Below are positions 1 to 6,688 of a DNA stretch of 9,112 nucleotides, in pieces. The notes beneath the pieces are model-generated. The model had not been told where the DNA came from, did not search any database, and worked only from the letters and a program-made list of their open reading frames with translations. Made by a program: the position numbers and the translations under genes. This DNA is from Lachnoclostridium sp. UBA2905. GTDB taxonomy: Bacteria > Bacillota > Clostridia > Lachnospirales > Lachnospiraceae. The stretch covers positions 104,782 through 113,893 of the forward strand of contig DEDL01000018.1 of assembly GCA_002349525.1 (NCBI GenBank). The letters are read 5' to 3'. Numbering within the stretch: position 1 is the stretch's first letter; every line of letters starts with the position of its first letter.

Positions 1-69
1 TGGCCTTGAACAGTACATGAAAAATGTGTCCTATATATATTTTTTTTGATAAAATTGTCAAAGAAAACA

Positions 70-98
70 TTGACTAAATCAAGGCGTATTGATATACT
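70..98 (+). promoter_or_regulatory. Probable housekeeping (sigma-A) promoter of the GGDEF/EAL gene
   Basis: TTGACT at 70-75 and TATACT at 93-98 are separated by exactly 17 bases; each differs from the sigma-A consensus hexamer at one position. Transcription would begin near 105, leaving a leader of about 40 bases before the ATG at 145. No riboswitch-like fold fits in so short a leader. The start site itself is inferred. Confidence 0.72.
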
Positions 99-144
99 TA
101 TTTTATATATTTAATATAAACTTTATAAAAGTGGGCTGAAGTAT

Positions 145-2526
145 ATGGCAAATAAAATTGGAATCTTAGGTAAAAAATTATTACTTACAGTTGTCTTACC
201 GGCAATTATTGTTTTAATAATTACAGGAGTTGTCTGTGTGCTTGTTTTATCGCAGAATAAGCTTGAAAGTATAAGACAGAGTATTAACGATGAGATTGTA
301 AACAGTGATGCTAATGTTTACAATACATTAGAGACAATTAAGAACAATGTAAAATCAACTAAAGATCACAATATGATGTACAATTACATTAACAACTATA
401 ATAATGATGAGACTGGATATTATTATAAGCAGGTTTATCATATTCTTAATGCATATTGTACAGAATTTACGGGTGCGGGAATTTGTGCTTCCTGGATGGT
501 TGATTTTAAAAATGGTATCAGTCTTTCGGGAGATGGAACAAAAGATTTTACTCCTAAGGATACAGCTACGTCAGAGGAGTTATTTGAACAGATTAAAACC
601 TGTGGCGGTGAAGCATATTATTCAAGGGTTTATAATACGGAGCTTTGTAACGATGCTAATGCCGGTCAGAGAGTGTTGAGTATTGTTTGTCCTATCGTGG
701 ACTGGAAAAATGGTAATAGTGTCATTGGTGCATATGGTGTTGAGGTTCTTTTCAGTAAGCTTGATGGTGTAATGAAGACGGCTGAATTTAGTGATGTTAT
801 ATCTATTATATGTGACAAGGAATATAATGCTGAATACTCAAAGGTTGCACATAATGATGAATATTATAGTAAACTTCAGAAGGTTGTTGATTCTGTTAAG
901 GATGGTAAGACTTCATTTGTACGTTACAATGGCAAGAAGTATATGGCAGTTACAACGTATATGCCTAAGACACAGTTGAATGACGTTTGTCTTGTTAATT
1001 ACGGAGAGATAGTTGGAAATATTAATGGAGTTGTAATTCCTATTATTATTTTCATTGCTGTAGCTTGTATAGTTATATCTGCTATTATGCTTAACTTCAT
1101 ATTCCGTTTTGTATCTAATCTGAATTCATTTACAGTTAATACATTAAAGATTATTGACGGCAATTATTCCAATAAGATGATTATTGACAGCAATGATGAA
1201 TTTGGTCAGCTTGCACTTGCTTACAATGATACAATTGATCACCTTAAGTATGTTGCTGAACATGATGATATTACAGGAGTATATAATATATCATCCTTCT
1301 ATACAAAAGCTGCAAAGATGATTGATATGAATAGGAATCCTTCAATTAAATGTGCTATTGTCAGACTTGATATAGACCATTTCCGTGTCATTAATGATAT
1401 ATATAACTGGCAGGTTGGTAATAATGTACTTAAGTATATTGCTGATTCTATTAAAACCTATGTTGACGAGAATACAGGGGTTATTGGAAGAATCTCCGGA
1501 GACGTATTTGTTGTATGTATGCAATACATTAATGAGACAGAAATTGAGGAAAAGATTAATAAGATTAAAGATCGTATTATGGAATATAATATTATGGTTA
1601 ATCTCAATCCTCATTTTGGTATTTATCTTGAAGCAGAGAGTGATCTTCCTGTTCATCTTATGTGTGACAGAGCAGGAATTGCACTCAGTCTTATTAAGGG
1701 TAATCTTCTCCAGACAATATCATATTATGATAACACAGTAAGTAAGATGAATATGGATATTAAGTTTATTGAGACTAATACCCAGACTGCATTTGCTGAA
1801 AAGCAGTTCTTCATACAGCTCCAGCCAAAATACAATATGAAGACTAATAAGATTGTTGGAGCGGAAGCTCTTGTTAGATGGAAACATCCAGTTAAGGGAA
1901 TTATCAAACCAGATACATTTATTCCAATATTTGAGAAGAATGGTAATATTATAAAGCTTGATGAATTTGTATGGGAAGAAACCTGTAGATGTATTAGTAA
2001 ATGGCTTAAAATTGGACTTGACGTTTTCCCAATATCAGTTAATGTTTCAAGAATTCATATTTATAATAAGCACCTCGTTGAGGAATTGTGTGATCTTGTT
2101 GAAAAATATGATATTCCTACAAGACTTCTTCAGCTTGAGTTTACAGAGAGTGCTTTGTTAGACGATACCAAGGAACTTTATAATACCATTAATAAACTTA
2201 AAGAGAAAAACTTTACACTTCTTATGGATGATTTTGCATCAGGTTATTCTTCGCTGAATACACTTAAGGCTGCACCATTTGATATTGTAAAGCTTGATAA
2301 AGAATTTATCAGTGCTGTAGCAGAAAATCAGAGAGACAGAATGTTGGTTGCAAGTGCAATTTCAATGATTGACAAACAGCGTATGGAAATCGTTGTTGAA
2401 GGTGTTGAGACACGTGAGCAGGTTGGTATTTTATTACAGTCCGGATGCGATATAGCACAGGGTTATTTCTTCTCAAAACCAATAGATGTTGATACCTTTG
2501 AAAAATTGGCATTTGGTATTGAATAA
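145..2526 (+). CDS. Membrane-bound cyclic-di-GMP phosphodiesterase with sensor, HAMP, degenerate GGDEF and EAL domains
   Basis: A 793-residue inner-membrane signalling protein that probably hydrolyses c-di-GMP to pGpG. Seen: a basic N-terminus, membrane segment at about 11-36, an extracytoplasmic Cache-like region at about 37-293, a second membrane segment at about 294-320, a HAMP-like linker at about 320-370, a GGDEF-type domain at about 371-528 and an EAL domain at about 545-793. The GGDEF signature has decayed to SGDVF (451-455), so cyclase activity is unlikely. The EAL domain keeps its expected metal and catalytic residues: E574 (EAL), N633, E665, D695-D696 (DDF), K716 (KLD), E752 (EGVE) and Q772 (QGY). 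Families of this architecture often use a dead GGDEF domain to bind GTP and tune the EAL domain; that is inference here. The ligand of the sensor is unknown. The ATG at 145 has only a weak ribosome binding site but gives a natural membrane N-terminus. Confidence 0.93.
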   Translation: MANKIGILGKKLLLTVVLPAIIVLIITGVVCVLVLSQNKLESIRQSINDEIVNSDANVYNTLETIKNNVKSTKDHNMMYNYINNYNNDETGYYYKQVYHILNAYCTEFTGAGICASWMVDFKNGISLSGDGTKDFTPKDTATSEELFEQIKTCGGEAYYSRVYNTELCNDANAGQRVLSIVCPIVDWKNGNSVIGAYGVEVLFSKLDGVMKTAEFSDVISIICDKEYNAEYSKVAHNDEYYSKLQKVVDSVKDGKTSFVRYNGKKYMAVTTYMPKTQLNDVCLVNYGEIVGNINGVVIPIIIFIAVACIVISAIMLNFIFRFVSNLNSFTVNTLKIIDGNYSNKMIIDSNDEFGQLALAYNDTIDHLKYVAEHDDITGVYNISSFYTKAAKMIDMNRNPSIKCAIVRLDIDHFRVINDIYNWQVGNNVLKYIADSIKTYVDENTGVIGRISGDVFVVCMQYINETEIEEKINKIKDRIMEYNIMVNLNPHFGIYLEAESDLPVHLMCDRAGIALSLIKGNLLQTISYYDNTVSKMNMDIKFIETNTQTAFAEKQFFIQLQPKYNMKTNKIVGAEALVRWKHPVKGIIKPDTFIPIFEKNGNIIKLDEFVWEETCRCISKWLKIGLDVFPISVNVSRIHIYNKHLVEELCDLVEKYDIPTRLLQLEFTESALLDDTKELYNTINKLKEKNFTLLMDDFASGYSSLNTLKAAPFDIVKLDKEFISAVAENQRDRMLVASAISMIDKQRMEIVVEGVETREQVGILLQSGCDIAQGYFFSKPIDVDTFEKLAFGIE

Positions 2527-2547
2527 TAGACAAAAATAGTTCATAAT
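2519..2547 (+). promoter_or_regulatory. Possible promoter of the DUF4867 gene
   Basis: TTGAAT (2519-2524) overlaps the stop codon of the preceding gene and lies 17 bases before CATAAT (2542-2547). The -35 matches at four of six positions and the -10 at five of six. In AT-rich DNA such a pair can arise by chance, and the 69-base gap would also fit simple co-transcription with the upstream gene. Confidence 0.35.
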
Positions 2548-2595
2548 GTATATATGATTCTTTTAAAGAACTAATATGTTTAAGGAGGATATTTT

Positions 2596-3222
2596 ATGTC
2601 TATTCAGATTAAGAAAGTAACAGATCCGGCATTCAAAAAATATGGAAAGGTTATCAAGGATATTGATTGTTCAGAAATCATTGCAAAGATGAACGAAGTT
2701 ACACCATGTCCAGATGATGTGGTATATGTTCCAGATGTACCTGAACTCGAAGCTCTTCCATGTTTCAAGGATTATTCTGAAAGTTTTTATGGGGAGATGC
2801 CAGTTGAAATTGGCTATTGCAATGGTCACAACAGTCTGCTTAATGCAGTAGAATTCCATCGTACATCAGAGTACAACATCGCATGTACTGATCTTATTCT
2901 TTTACTTGGTAGTTTACAGGATGTGAATGATGATTTTACATACGATACTGCTAATATCGAAGCTTTTCTTGTTCCGGCAGGTACTATGATTGAGTGTTAT
3001 GCAACAACATTACACTATGCACCTTGTGGAGTAGATGGCCAAGGGTTCAGATGTGTAATTATACTTCCAAGAGAAACTAACTATGATCTTGAAGCTAATT
3101 GCGACAAGTACTCAGAGGACAAGCTTTTGGTTGCTCGCAATAAGTGGCTTATCGCTCATCCAGATGCAAAAATCGAGGGTGCCTTCAATGGTCTTAAGGG
3201 AGATAATATCTCAGTATTATAA
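2596..3222 (+). CDS. DUF4867 family cupin-like protein
   Basis: A 208-residue soluble, probably cytoplasmic protein that I recognise as DUF4867, a clostridial family without an established function. No signal peptide or membrane segment is seen. The middle of the protein resembles a cupin barrel: a first motif with E86, H88 and E92 (EFH, three residues, then E) followed by a hydrophobic strand ending at G105, and a second with P127-A-G129, E133 and H140. These residues could bind a metal, and the layout recalls ureidoglycolate lyase-like and sugar-isomerase-like cupins, but the reaction cannot be named from the sequence. A strong ribosome binding site, AAGGAGG (2582-2588), lies seven bases before the ATG, so the start is firm. 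The gene is followed by a clear terminator, making it the last gene of its unit after the EAL protein. Family assignment is fairly sure; function is not. Confidence 0.82.
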   Translation: MSIQIKKVTDPAFKKYGKVIKDIDCSEIIAKMNEVTPCPDDVVYVPDVPELEALPCFKDYSESFYGEMPVEIGYCNGHNSLLNAVEFHRTSEYNIACTDLILLLGSLQDVNDDFTYDTANIEAFLVPAGTMIECYATTLHYAPCGVDGQGFRCVIILPRETNYDLEANCDKYSEDKLLVARNKWLIAHPDAKIEGAFNGLKGDNISVL

Positions 3223-3296
3223 TATTAGCTGTATTGGCTGGTGATGTAATAGAGTAATTATAGTTATATAATTGAACATATATATTAAAAATTTTT

Positions 3297-3327
3297 AAGG
3301 GATTCATGTGTTGGTGAATCCCTTTTT
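3297..3327 (+). terminator. Rho-independent terminator after the DUF4867 gene
   Basis: A perfect 10-bp stem, AAGGGATTCA (3297-3306) with TGAATCCCTT (3315-3324), encloses an 8-base loop and runs into a T tract at 3323-3327. It acts on the + strand. The complementary strand lacks a T run directly after the stem, so two-way termination is less likely. It separates the EAL/DUF4867 unit from the aminotransferase promoter 70 bases downstream. Confidence 0.88.
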
Positions 3328-3396
3328 AAATATTAAGGTAGGATAAAATGATTATAAAACATGTTTTTTAGGTCCTCATATAGGGGTATTGGATTA

Positions 3397-3425
3397 TTGA
3401 CAACAAAAAAACCATGATATATAAT
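3397..3425 (+). promoter_or_regulatory. Consensus housekeeping promoter of the aminotransferase gene
   Basis: TTGACA (3397-3402) and TATAAT (3420-3425) both match the sigma-A consensus at every position and are 17 bases apart. The start would fall near 3432, giving a leader of about 50 bases before the ATG at 3484. Such a promoter suggests strong, constitutive expression; no operator-like palindrome is obvious around it. Bases 3328-3396, between the terminator and this promoter, show nothing I can interpret. Confidence 0.85.
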
Positions 3426-3483
3426 ACTTCAGGAAAAAGTTAACACAACGTAATACAAATACAAATTCTGTGGAGGTCGACAA

Positions 3484-4764
3484 ATGAGTAAAGCATATGA
3501 CAGTATGTCAAAAGATGAATTAGAGAATGAATTAAAAGTAGTTCAGAAGAAGTATGATGAGTATAAGGCGCTTGGCTTAAAGCTTGATATGTCAAGAGGA
3601 AAGCCTGCACCAGCTCAGATAGAGCTTTCACTTCCTATGATGGATGTTCTTAATAGTTCATCAGATTATATGAGTATTGTTGATACACGTAATTATGGTA
3701 TTGCAGATGGTATACCAGAAGCTAAGAAGCTTATTGCTGATATACTTGAAGTTGATCCATCTGAAGTTATTGTTTGTGGTAATTCAAGTCTTAATATCAT
3801 GTTCGATGTTGTTTCAAAGGCTATGAACAAGGGAATTATGGGCGAGACTCCATGGGGTAAACAAAGTAAGGTTAAGTTCCTTTGTCCTGTACCTGGTTAT
3901 GACAGACATTTTGCAATCCTTCAGTATTTTGGTATAGAGATGATAAATGTTCCTATGAAGGAAGACGGTCCTGATATGGACATGGTTGAAGAATATGTTA
4001 ATAATGATTCAGAGGTTAAGGGTATCTGGTGCGTTCCTAAGTATGCTAACCCAACAGGTATTTCTTATTCAGATGAGGTAGTAAAAAGATTTGCTGCACT
4101 TAAGCCTGCTGCAAAAGATTTTAGAATTTTCTGGGATAATGCTTATTGTATACATGATTTCTATGAGGATAACCAGGATAAGATTCTTCCAATCCTTTCA
4201 GAATGTAAAAAACAGGGCAATGATGATTTAGTTTATATGTTCTGTTCAACATCAAAGGTTACATTCCCTGGAGCAGGTATTGCTGCACTTGCTACATCAG
4301 AAGCCAATGTTAAGGATTATATGAGCCAGCTTAAGTGGCAGACAATAGGATTTGATAAGATTAACATGTTACGTCATGCAAGATTCTTTGGTGATGTTAA
4401 TGGTGTTAAAAAACATATGATGAAGCATGCTGCACTCATCAGACCAAAATTTGAGATTGTTCTTAAGACACTTGAAAAAGAACTTGGTGGACTTGGCATC
4501 GGAAAGTGGACTAACCCAATTGGTGGTTACTTTATCTCATTTGATTCACTTGATGGATGTGCAAAGGAAATTGTTAAAACTGCTAAGGAAGCAGGAGTTG
4601 TTATGACAGGTGCTGGTGCAACATATCCATATGGAAAGGATCCTAAGGATAGCAACATCAGAATTGCACCTACATATCCTACAGAGGAAGAGCTTCAGAA
4701 GGCATGTGACTTATTTGCTGTATGTGTTAAGCTTGTTTCTCTTAAAAAACTGCTTGCAAAATAA
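3484..4764 (+). CDS. PLP-dependent aspartate aminotransferase, type Ic family
   Basis: A 426-residue cytoplasmic fold-type I aminotransferase of the group often called type Ic aspartate aminotransferases (Pfam Asp_aminotransf). The expected reaction is L-aspartate + 2-oxoglutarate to oxaloacetate + L-glutamate, linking the TCA branch to amino acid synthesis. Seen: an N-terminal helix leading into the family signature LDMSRGKP (34-41), the NPTG motif at 189-192, D218 (WDNAY) for the pyridine nitrogen, K258 in STSK as the PLP-binding lysine, and R393 in NIRIAPTYP as the likely substrate carboxylate anchor. The length is normal for the family. GGAGG (3472-3476) lies seven bases before the ATG. 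A consensus promoter precedes it and queH follows after 36 bases with no terminator. Many annotations call such proteins only 'aminotransferase class I/II'; aspartate as substrate comes from characterised relatives and is not shown by this sequence. Confidence 0.88.
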   Translation: MSKAYDSMSKDELENELKVVQKKYDEYKALGLKLDMSRGKPAPAQIELSLPMMDVLNSSSDYMSIVDTRNYGIADGIPEAKKLIADILEVDPSEVIVCGNSSLNIMFDVVSKAMNKGIMGETPWGKQSKVKFLCPVPGYDRHFAILQYFGIEMINVPMKEDGPDMDMVEEYVNNDSEVKGIWCVPKYANPTGISYSDEVVKRFAALKPAAKDFRIFWDNAYCIHDFYEDNQDKILPILSECKKQGNDDLVYMFCSTSKVTFPGAGIAALATSEANVKDYMSQLKWQTIGFDKINMLRHARFFGDVNGVKKHMMKHAALIRPKFEIVLKTLEKELGGLGIGKWTNPIGGYFISFDSLDGCAKEIVKTAKEAGVVMTGAGATYPYGKDPKDSNIRIAPTYPTEEELQKACDLFAVCVKLVSLKKLLAK

Positions 4765-4789
4765 TAGTATATAAGAATTATTTTAAAGT

Positions 4790-4795
4790 AAGGAG
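4790..4795 (+). promoter_or_regulatory. Ribosome binding site selecting a TTG start for queH
   Basis: AAGGAG lies five bases before the TTG at 4801. There is no in-frame ATG anywhere near the N-terminus, and the next in-frame TTG (codon 10) has no ribosome binding site, so TTG at 4801 is the best start. TTG starts usually lower translation. Confidence 0.75.
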
Positions 4796-4800
4796 TAATT

Positions 4801-5424
4801 TTGAATAAGATTAATTATCAGAAAGAGTTGGATAAGCTCTTAGATGGAATAGATAAAGAGAATAATGATCTTAGGTTACTGCTGCATGGGTGCTGTGCAC
4901 CATGCAGCAGTTATTGTCTTGTTTATTTGTCTGAGTATTTCGATATAACGGTTCTCTTTTACAACCCTAATATTGATACTGAAACAGAATATATAAAAAG
5001 AGAAGAAGAACTTAAAAGATTTATTTCGGAATCATCCTTTAAGCATAAGGTTGATGTAATATGTGCAGAATATAATTCCAAAGAATTTTATGACTGTGTA
5101 CGTGGATTTGAACATTTTCCAGAGGGGCAGGACAGATGCTTTAAATGCTATGAGCTTAGAATGGAGCTTGCTGCAAAGCTTGCAAAAGAAAATAATTATG
5201 ATTATTTTTGTACAACCCTGTCTATCAGTCCATTAAAAAATGCACAGAAAATCAATGAAATCGGTATGGAATTAAGTGAAAAATATGGCGTGAAGTGGTT
5301 GCCATCAGACTTTAAAAAGAAGAATGGTTTTAAACAGAGCGTACAATTATCGGAAGAACATAATTTGTACAGACAAAATTTTTGTGGATGTATTTTTTCT
5401 AAAAAAAAGGAAGAAGCAAAATAA
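4801..5424 (+). CDS. queH: Epoxyqueuosine reductase QueH
   Basis: A 207-residue cytoplasmic enzyme of the QueH family (former DUF208), the non-cobalamin alternative to QueG. It carries out the last step of queuosine synthesis, reducing epoxyqueuosine to queuosine at the wobble base of tRNAs with GUN anticodons. The family signature is complete: HGCCAPC with C31, C32 and C35, C113 and C116 in DRCFKCYELR, and C195 and C197 in FCGC. These cysteines are the expected ligands of the 4Fe-4S cluster and the adjacent iron site known in this family. The segment around TTLSISPLKN (138-147) is also typical. The gene starts with TTG and follows the aminotransferase by 36 bases, so the two are probably co-transcribed although their functions are unrelated. 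Codons 27-37, over the first cysteine motif, form a strong hairpin (separate entry). No terminator is visible after the stop. Confidence 0.93.
   Translation: MNKINYQKELDKLLDGIDKENNDLRLLLHGCCAPCSSYCLVYLSEYFDITVLFYNPNIDTETEYIKREEELKRFISESSFKHKVDVICAEYNSKEFYDCVRGFEHFPEGQDRCFKCYELRMELAAKLAKENNYDYFCTTLSISPLKNAQKINEIGMELSEKYGVKWLPSDFKKKNGFKQSVQLSEEHNLYRQNFCGCIFSKKKEEAK
4879..4910 (+). other. Strong intragenic hairpin over the HGCCAPC codons of queH
   Basis: CTGCTGCATGG (4879-4889) is an exact inverted repeat of CCATGCAGCAG (4900-4910). Skipping one bulged G at 4890, the stem continues for three more pairs (4891-4893 with 4897-4899), leaving only a three-base loop. It covers codons 27-37. The downstream bases are T-rich but interrupted, so it is not a standard terminator. 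Confidence 0.7.
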
Positions 5425-5453
5425 TGTTGTATTAATATAGATGTAGGTGAATT

Positions 5454-5485
5454 TTGACAGAAGTATTGCTTTGATAATGTATAGT
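5454..5485 (+). promoter_or_regulatory. Possible promoter of the dgt-dnaG-rpoD unit
   Basis: A perfect -35 hexamer, TTGACA (5454-5459), stands 20 bases before TATAGT (5480-5485), which matches the -10 consensus at five of six positions. The spacing is longer than the usual 16-18. Alternative -10 candidates at better spacing (such as TAATGT, 5475-5480) match poorly. The proposed -10 lies inside the first unit of the 19-bp repeat array, and units 2 and 3 carry the weaker TATAGC. Confidence 0.35.
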
Positions 5486-5552
5486 TGTTTTAGGTATGTA
5501 TAGCTGCTTTAGGCATGTATAGCTGCTTTAGGTATGTATTGCTGTTTTAGAT
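5477..5552 (+). repeat. Tandem array of four 19-bp units before dgt
   Basis: Units lie at 5477-5495, 5496-5514, 5515-5533 and 5534-5552. The first three fit ATGTATAGYTGYTTTAGGY, differing only at pyrimidine positions; the fourth reads ATGTATTGCTGTTTTAGAT. A shortened, decayed copy at about 5461-5476 keeps GTATTGCT. The array ends directly at the dgt ribosome binding site. With a period of 19 it cannot encode a repeated peptide. Confidence 0.9.
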
Positions 5553-5558
5553 GGGAGG
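5553..5558 (+). promoter_or_regulatory. dgt: Ribosome binding site fixing the dgt start at 5566
   Basis: GGGAGG lies seven bases before the ATG at 5566. An ATG at 5551 in the same frame would overlap this site and has no ribosome binding site of its own, because the bases before it are the repeat array. Confidence 0.8.
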
Positions 5559-5565
5559 CTTTTAC

Positions 5566-6588
5566 ATGGAAGAGAAAGAGATGAACATCAGACAAAAACT
5601 CGAACTTCGTGAGCATGACATATTGAGTCCTTTTGCGTCCTTTAGTGATGAATCAAAGGGAAGGGACAGGTATGAAAAACCCTGCGATCTAAGACCGGTA
5701 TATCAAAGAGACAGAGACAGAATACTCCATTGCAAGGCTTTTAGAAGGCTTAAGCAAAAAACACAGGTTTTTTTGGCACCTCAGGGTGATCATTATAGAA
5801 CACGATTAATACATACTTTGGAGGTTTCACAGAATGCAAGGACTATTGCCAAGGCACTGCGGCTTAACGAGGAACTGACAGAGGCAATTGCTCTGGGCCA
5901 TGATCTTGGTCATACACCATATGGTCATTGTGGAGAGAGGGCATTAAACACATTGTGTCCCGAAGGATTTTCACATAATGAACAGGGAGTGCGTCTTGTA
6001 GAAATACTTGAAAATGGTGGTAAGGGTATGAATCTTACTTTTGAAGTAAGAGATGGAATACGTAATCATCAGACCAACAGTAATCCATCCACCCTGGAAG
6101 GGAAAATTGTTAGATTTTCTGATAAAATTGCCTATATTAATTCAGATATTGATGATGCAATTAGAGCTCATCTTTTGGCGGAAGGTGAACTGCCTGTTAA
6201 GTATACTGATATTCTTGGACATAGTACAAGGGAGAGGCTTAATTGTCTTATACATGATATTATACTTAACAGCGAAGATAAGAATGATATATGTATGTCA
6301 GAAGAAGTTCATGAGGCATTTATGGGTCTAAGGGCATTTCTTTTTGAAACTCTTTACACTAATCCTTTGGCAAAGAATGAAGAAAAGAAGGCAACCCATG
6401 TTATTATAGAATTATTTGAATATTATCTGAAAAATATTGATGAGATGCCTGAGGAATTTGTAAAGCTTATAGATAATGGAACTACTAAGGAGAGGGCTGT
6501 ATGTGATTATATCGCATGCATGTCTGACAGATTTGCTACTAATACATTCAAAAATCTTACAATACCAAAGACATGGAATGTATTATAA
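5566..6588 (+). CDS. dgt: dGTPase-like deoxynucleoside triphosphate triphosphohydrolase
   Basis: A 340-residue cytoplasmic HD-domain enzyme of the dGTPase family, which cleaves dNTPs to the deoxynucleoside and tripolyphosphate. Seen: the family segment CKAFRRLKQKTQVF (56-69), the HD metal site made of H83 (IHTLEVSQ), H112-D113 (GHDLGHTPYGH) and D186 (FSDKIAY), and further conserved histidines H117 and H121. The length fits the shorter Firmicutes/dGTPase-like type rather than the roughly 500-residue enzyme of Escherichia coli, so preference for dGTP over other dNTPs cannot be assumed. The start at 5566 is chosen over 5551 because of the ribosome binding site at 5553-5558. The gene stands just before dnaG and rpoD, an order common in Clostridia, fitting a role in dNTP pool control near replication. 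Repeat arrays lie on both sides of the gene. Confidence 0.92.
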   Translation: MEEKEMNIRQKLELREHDILSPFASFSDESKGRDRYEKPCDLRPVYQRDRDRILHCKAFRRLKQKTQVFLAPQGDHYRTRLIHTLEVSQNARTIAKALRLNEELTEAIALGHDLGHTPYGHCGERALNTLCPEGFSHNEQGVRLVEILENGGKGMNLTFEVRDGIRNHQTNSNPSTLEGKIVRFSDKIAYINSDIDDAIRAHLLAEGELPVKYTDILGHSTRERLNCLIHDIILNSEDKNDICMSEEVHEAFMGLRAFLFETLYTNPLAKNEEKKATHVIIELFEYYLKNIDEMPEEFVKLIDNGTTKERAVCDYIACMSDRFATNTFKNLTIPKTWNVL

Positions 6589-6603
6589 ACAATGATCATT
6601 TAC

Positions 6604-6666
6604 ATTATTGTATTACTATATTTTGCTATTGCATAACTATATTTTATTATTGTATAACTATATTTA
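6604..6666 (+). repeat. Tandem array of three 21-bp units before dnaG
   Basis: Units lie at 6604-6624, 6625-6645 and 6646-6666. Their cores are GTATTACTATATTTT, GCATAACTATATTTT and GTATAACTATATTTA, starting at 6610, 6631 and 6652; the remaining six bases of each unit are ATTATT or GCTATT. The array fills most of the 100-base gap between dgt and dnaG and stops five bases before the G-rich ribosome binding site at 6672-6680. No terminator is seen in the gap. Confidence 0.88.
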
Positions 6667-6688
6667 AAAATGGGGGAGGAAGAATAAC

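Noticed and set aside
1..69. End of an upstream gene or a terminator around the T run at 41-48
   Set aside because: No stem precedes the T run and no reading frame with recognisable sequence enters from the left edge.
1342..1741. Open frames on both strands across the GGDEF domain
   Set aside because: They are shadows of the 793-residue gene, with low-complexity hydrophobic or Asn/Ile-rich translations, no ribosome binding sites and no family resemblance.
2548..2571. TTCTTT/AAAGAA inverted repeat before the DUF4867 gene as a terminator or operator
   Set aside because: The stem is six A/T-rich pairs around a single base, with no T tract; too weak to call in such AT-rich DNA.
3348..3371. Seven-codon reading frame with an AAGGTAGG-like site before it, as a leader peptide
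   Set aside because: It lies between the terminator and the consensus promoter, so it would not be in the aminotransferase transcript, and no attenuator-type fold follows.
5461..5552. A small CRISPR array
   Set aside because: Units are 19 bp and directly adjacent with no spacers, and no cas gene is present.
5551..5565. In-frame ATG at 5551 as the dgt start, adding five residues
   Set aside because: It overlaps the GGGAGG site that serves the ATG at 5566 and is itself formed by the end of the last repeat unit, with no ribosome binding site before it.
6602..6664. A repeated peptide encoded by the 21-bp units (LLYYYI-like)
   Set aside because: One frame is open through the array, but it has no ATG or ribosome binding site and is bounded by stops at 6593 and 6665.
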